NCBI GenBank assembly: GCA_947502835.1
Contig: CANNBJ010000001.1
Location: forward strand, 310,001 to 374,000
Length of the DNA: 64,000 bases
Source: Bdellovibrionales bacterium
GTDB lineage: Bacteria > Bdellovibrionota > UBA1018 > CAIMNF01
Direction: 5' to 3'
Shown here: positions 63,365 through 64,000 of the stretch, in pieces
Position numbering within the stretch: position 1 is the stretch's first letter
Layout of the letters: every line of letters starts with the position of its first letter
The notes under the pieces: model-generated
What the model saw: only the letters and a program-made list of their open reading frames with translations
Told to the model about the DNA's origin: nothing
Databases searched by the model: none
Position numbers and translations under genes: made by a program

Positions 63365-64000
63365 ATGAAACATTTCGAGCTCTCGGTTCGATCGGTGGGT
63401 GGTCATTCTCTTGCTTTCCTTTTTTTTGACTTGAAAGGCGAGAAGGTCAACAAATTCAACCGGGAGGTCATGACAGAGTTCGAAACGCTGATTCCGGAAC
63501 TCAAGAAGAAGGCAGCTGATGTGGAAGCCCTGATTCTTTTTTCCAAGAAACAGGGAAACTTCATTGCAGGAGCGGATATCACGCTCTTCCAGGCGGCAAA
63601 GACAGCGGAGGAAGCGCAGGCTTTGTCTGAAGCAGGACAGCGTTTGCTCAATGATTGGGAGGACCTCCCGTTTCCGCGGGTGCTTGCGGTTCATGGAGCA
63701 TGTCTGGGTGGCGGATGTGAACTTGCCCTCGCAAGTTCCGCCATTCTCATGTCGACGGATTCCTCTTCGAGAATCGGCCTTCCCGAAACCCTTCTTGGTG
63801 TGATTCCCGGGATGGGCGGCTGTGTCCGGATGCCCTGGAAGGTGGGGGTTGCCCAGGCGCTTGAGCTGATTTTATCCGGAAAAACCCTCACTGGAGAAAA
63901 GGCCCTGAAGGCGGGACTTGCAGACGGGTTGCTTCCCAAAGAGAATTTTGAAGAATCTGCGATTCAGTGGGTCTTGAAGAATCTGGATCCACTGAAAAAG
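63365..64000 (+). CDS. Fatty-acid oxidation complex alpha subunit, N-terminal part (runs off window)
   Basis: The frame from the ATG at 63365 is open to the end of the window (212 codons). Crotonase-fold motifs: 'FIAGADITLF' (about 60-69), 'VHGACLGGGCELALAS' (about 108-123) and 'IGLPETLLGVIPGMGGCVRMP' region (catalytic Glu about 140). This matches the enoyl-CoA hydratase half of FadJ/FadB. The 3-hydroxyacyl-CoA dehydrogenase half would lie beyond the window, so FadJ against a stand-alone hydratase is unresolved. Confidence 0.85.
   Translation, partial: MKHFELSVRSVGGHSLAFLFFDLKGEKVNKFNREVMTEFETLIPELKKKAADVEALILFSKKQGNFIAGADITLFQAAKTAEEAQALSEAGQRLLNDWEDLPFPRVLAVHGACLGGGCELALASSAILMSTDSSSRIGLPETLLGVIPGMGGCVRMPWKVGVAQALELILSGKTLTGEKALKAGLADGLLPKENFEESAIQWVLKNLDPLKK

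Overview
The window is a gene-dense, moderately GC-rich stretch of a Gram-negative, free-living or predatory-type bacterial chromosome. Signal peptides, lipoboxes and outer-membrane barrels are abundant. WaaA (Kdo transferase) and a GT9 heptosyltransferase show an LPS-bearing outer membrane. The mix of large unrecognised lipoproteins, tandem CheX, a PilZ protein, a DisA_N-like sensor protein and, above all, a c-di-GMP-I (GEMM) aptamer RNA with its own terminator points to the Bdellovibrionota/Oligoflexia. That placement is inference; no rRNA is present. No prophage, CRISPR array or complete insertion sequence was seen.

Layout. 1-10.8 kb: the end of a HEPN-like gene, then a 2,766-residue surface lipoprotein (about 20 Ig-like modules, a dead trypsin-like domain, an NHL propeller), two unrecognised genes and a YceD-like gene. 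10.9-12.3 kb: a HAD hydrolase, tRNA-Arg(TCT), and a gene-free 445-bp patch made of a long inverted repeat plus two 90-bp direct repeats. 12.3-20 kb: mostly leftward envelope genes (barrels, a large lipoprotein, a secreted sphingomyelinase-like phosphodiesterase, a tandem CheX protein) and tRNA-Arg(CCT). 20.2-26.8 kb: a redoxin/FixH-like/barrel cluster, then a leucine-degradation operon with a split biotin carboxylase and biotin carrier, plus plsC. 27-30 kb: a DTW-domain protein, an unknown gene, a DACNV-like sensor and tRNA-Ala(GGC). 30.1-36 kb: a four-gene LPP20/LpoB-type lipoprotein operon, enolase-ftsB and a cold-shock gene. 36-43.4 kb: a lipoprotein, cysteine synthase, a UppP-like pseudoenzyme, a fatty-acid desaturase, a serine hydrolase, a dicarboxylate symporter, an HTTM-like membrane protein and tRNA-Met. 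43.4-48.1 kb: prolyl aminopeptidase, PilZ protein and ROK kinase (leftward, overlapping), MltA, and a degenerate REP-associated transposase. 48.2-56.6 kb: tgt-yajC-secD-secF-recJ, then a subtilase and a small secreted charged protein. 56.6-64 kb: queE, the GEMM RNA, an LPS operon (adhesin-like protein, GT9, waaA, a degenerate flavoprotein-like gene), an outer-membrane barrel, and the start of a fadJ/fadB-type gene that runs off the end.

Most genes are packed with 4-base stop/start overlaps (ATGA, GTGA or TTGA), indicating translational coupling in operons. The most interesting object is the minus-strand RNA at about 57.35-57.60 kb. It has the conserved parts of a c-di-GMP-I aptamer and ends in a strong intrinsic terminator before the next gene, so it looks like a stand-alone riboswitch RNA, as described for the massively expressed merRNA of Bdellovibrio.
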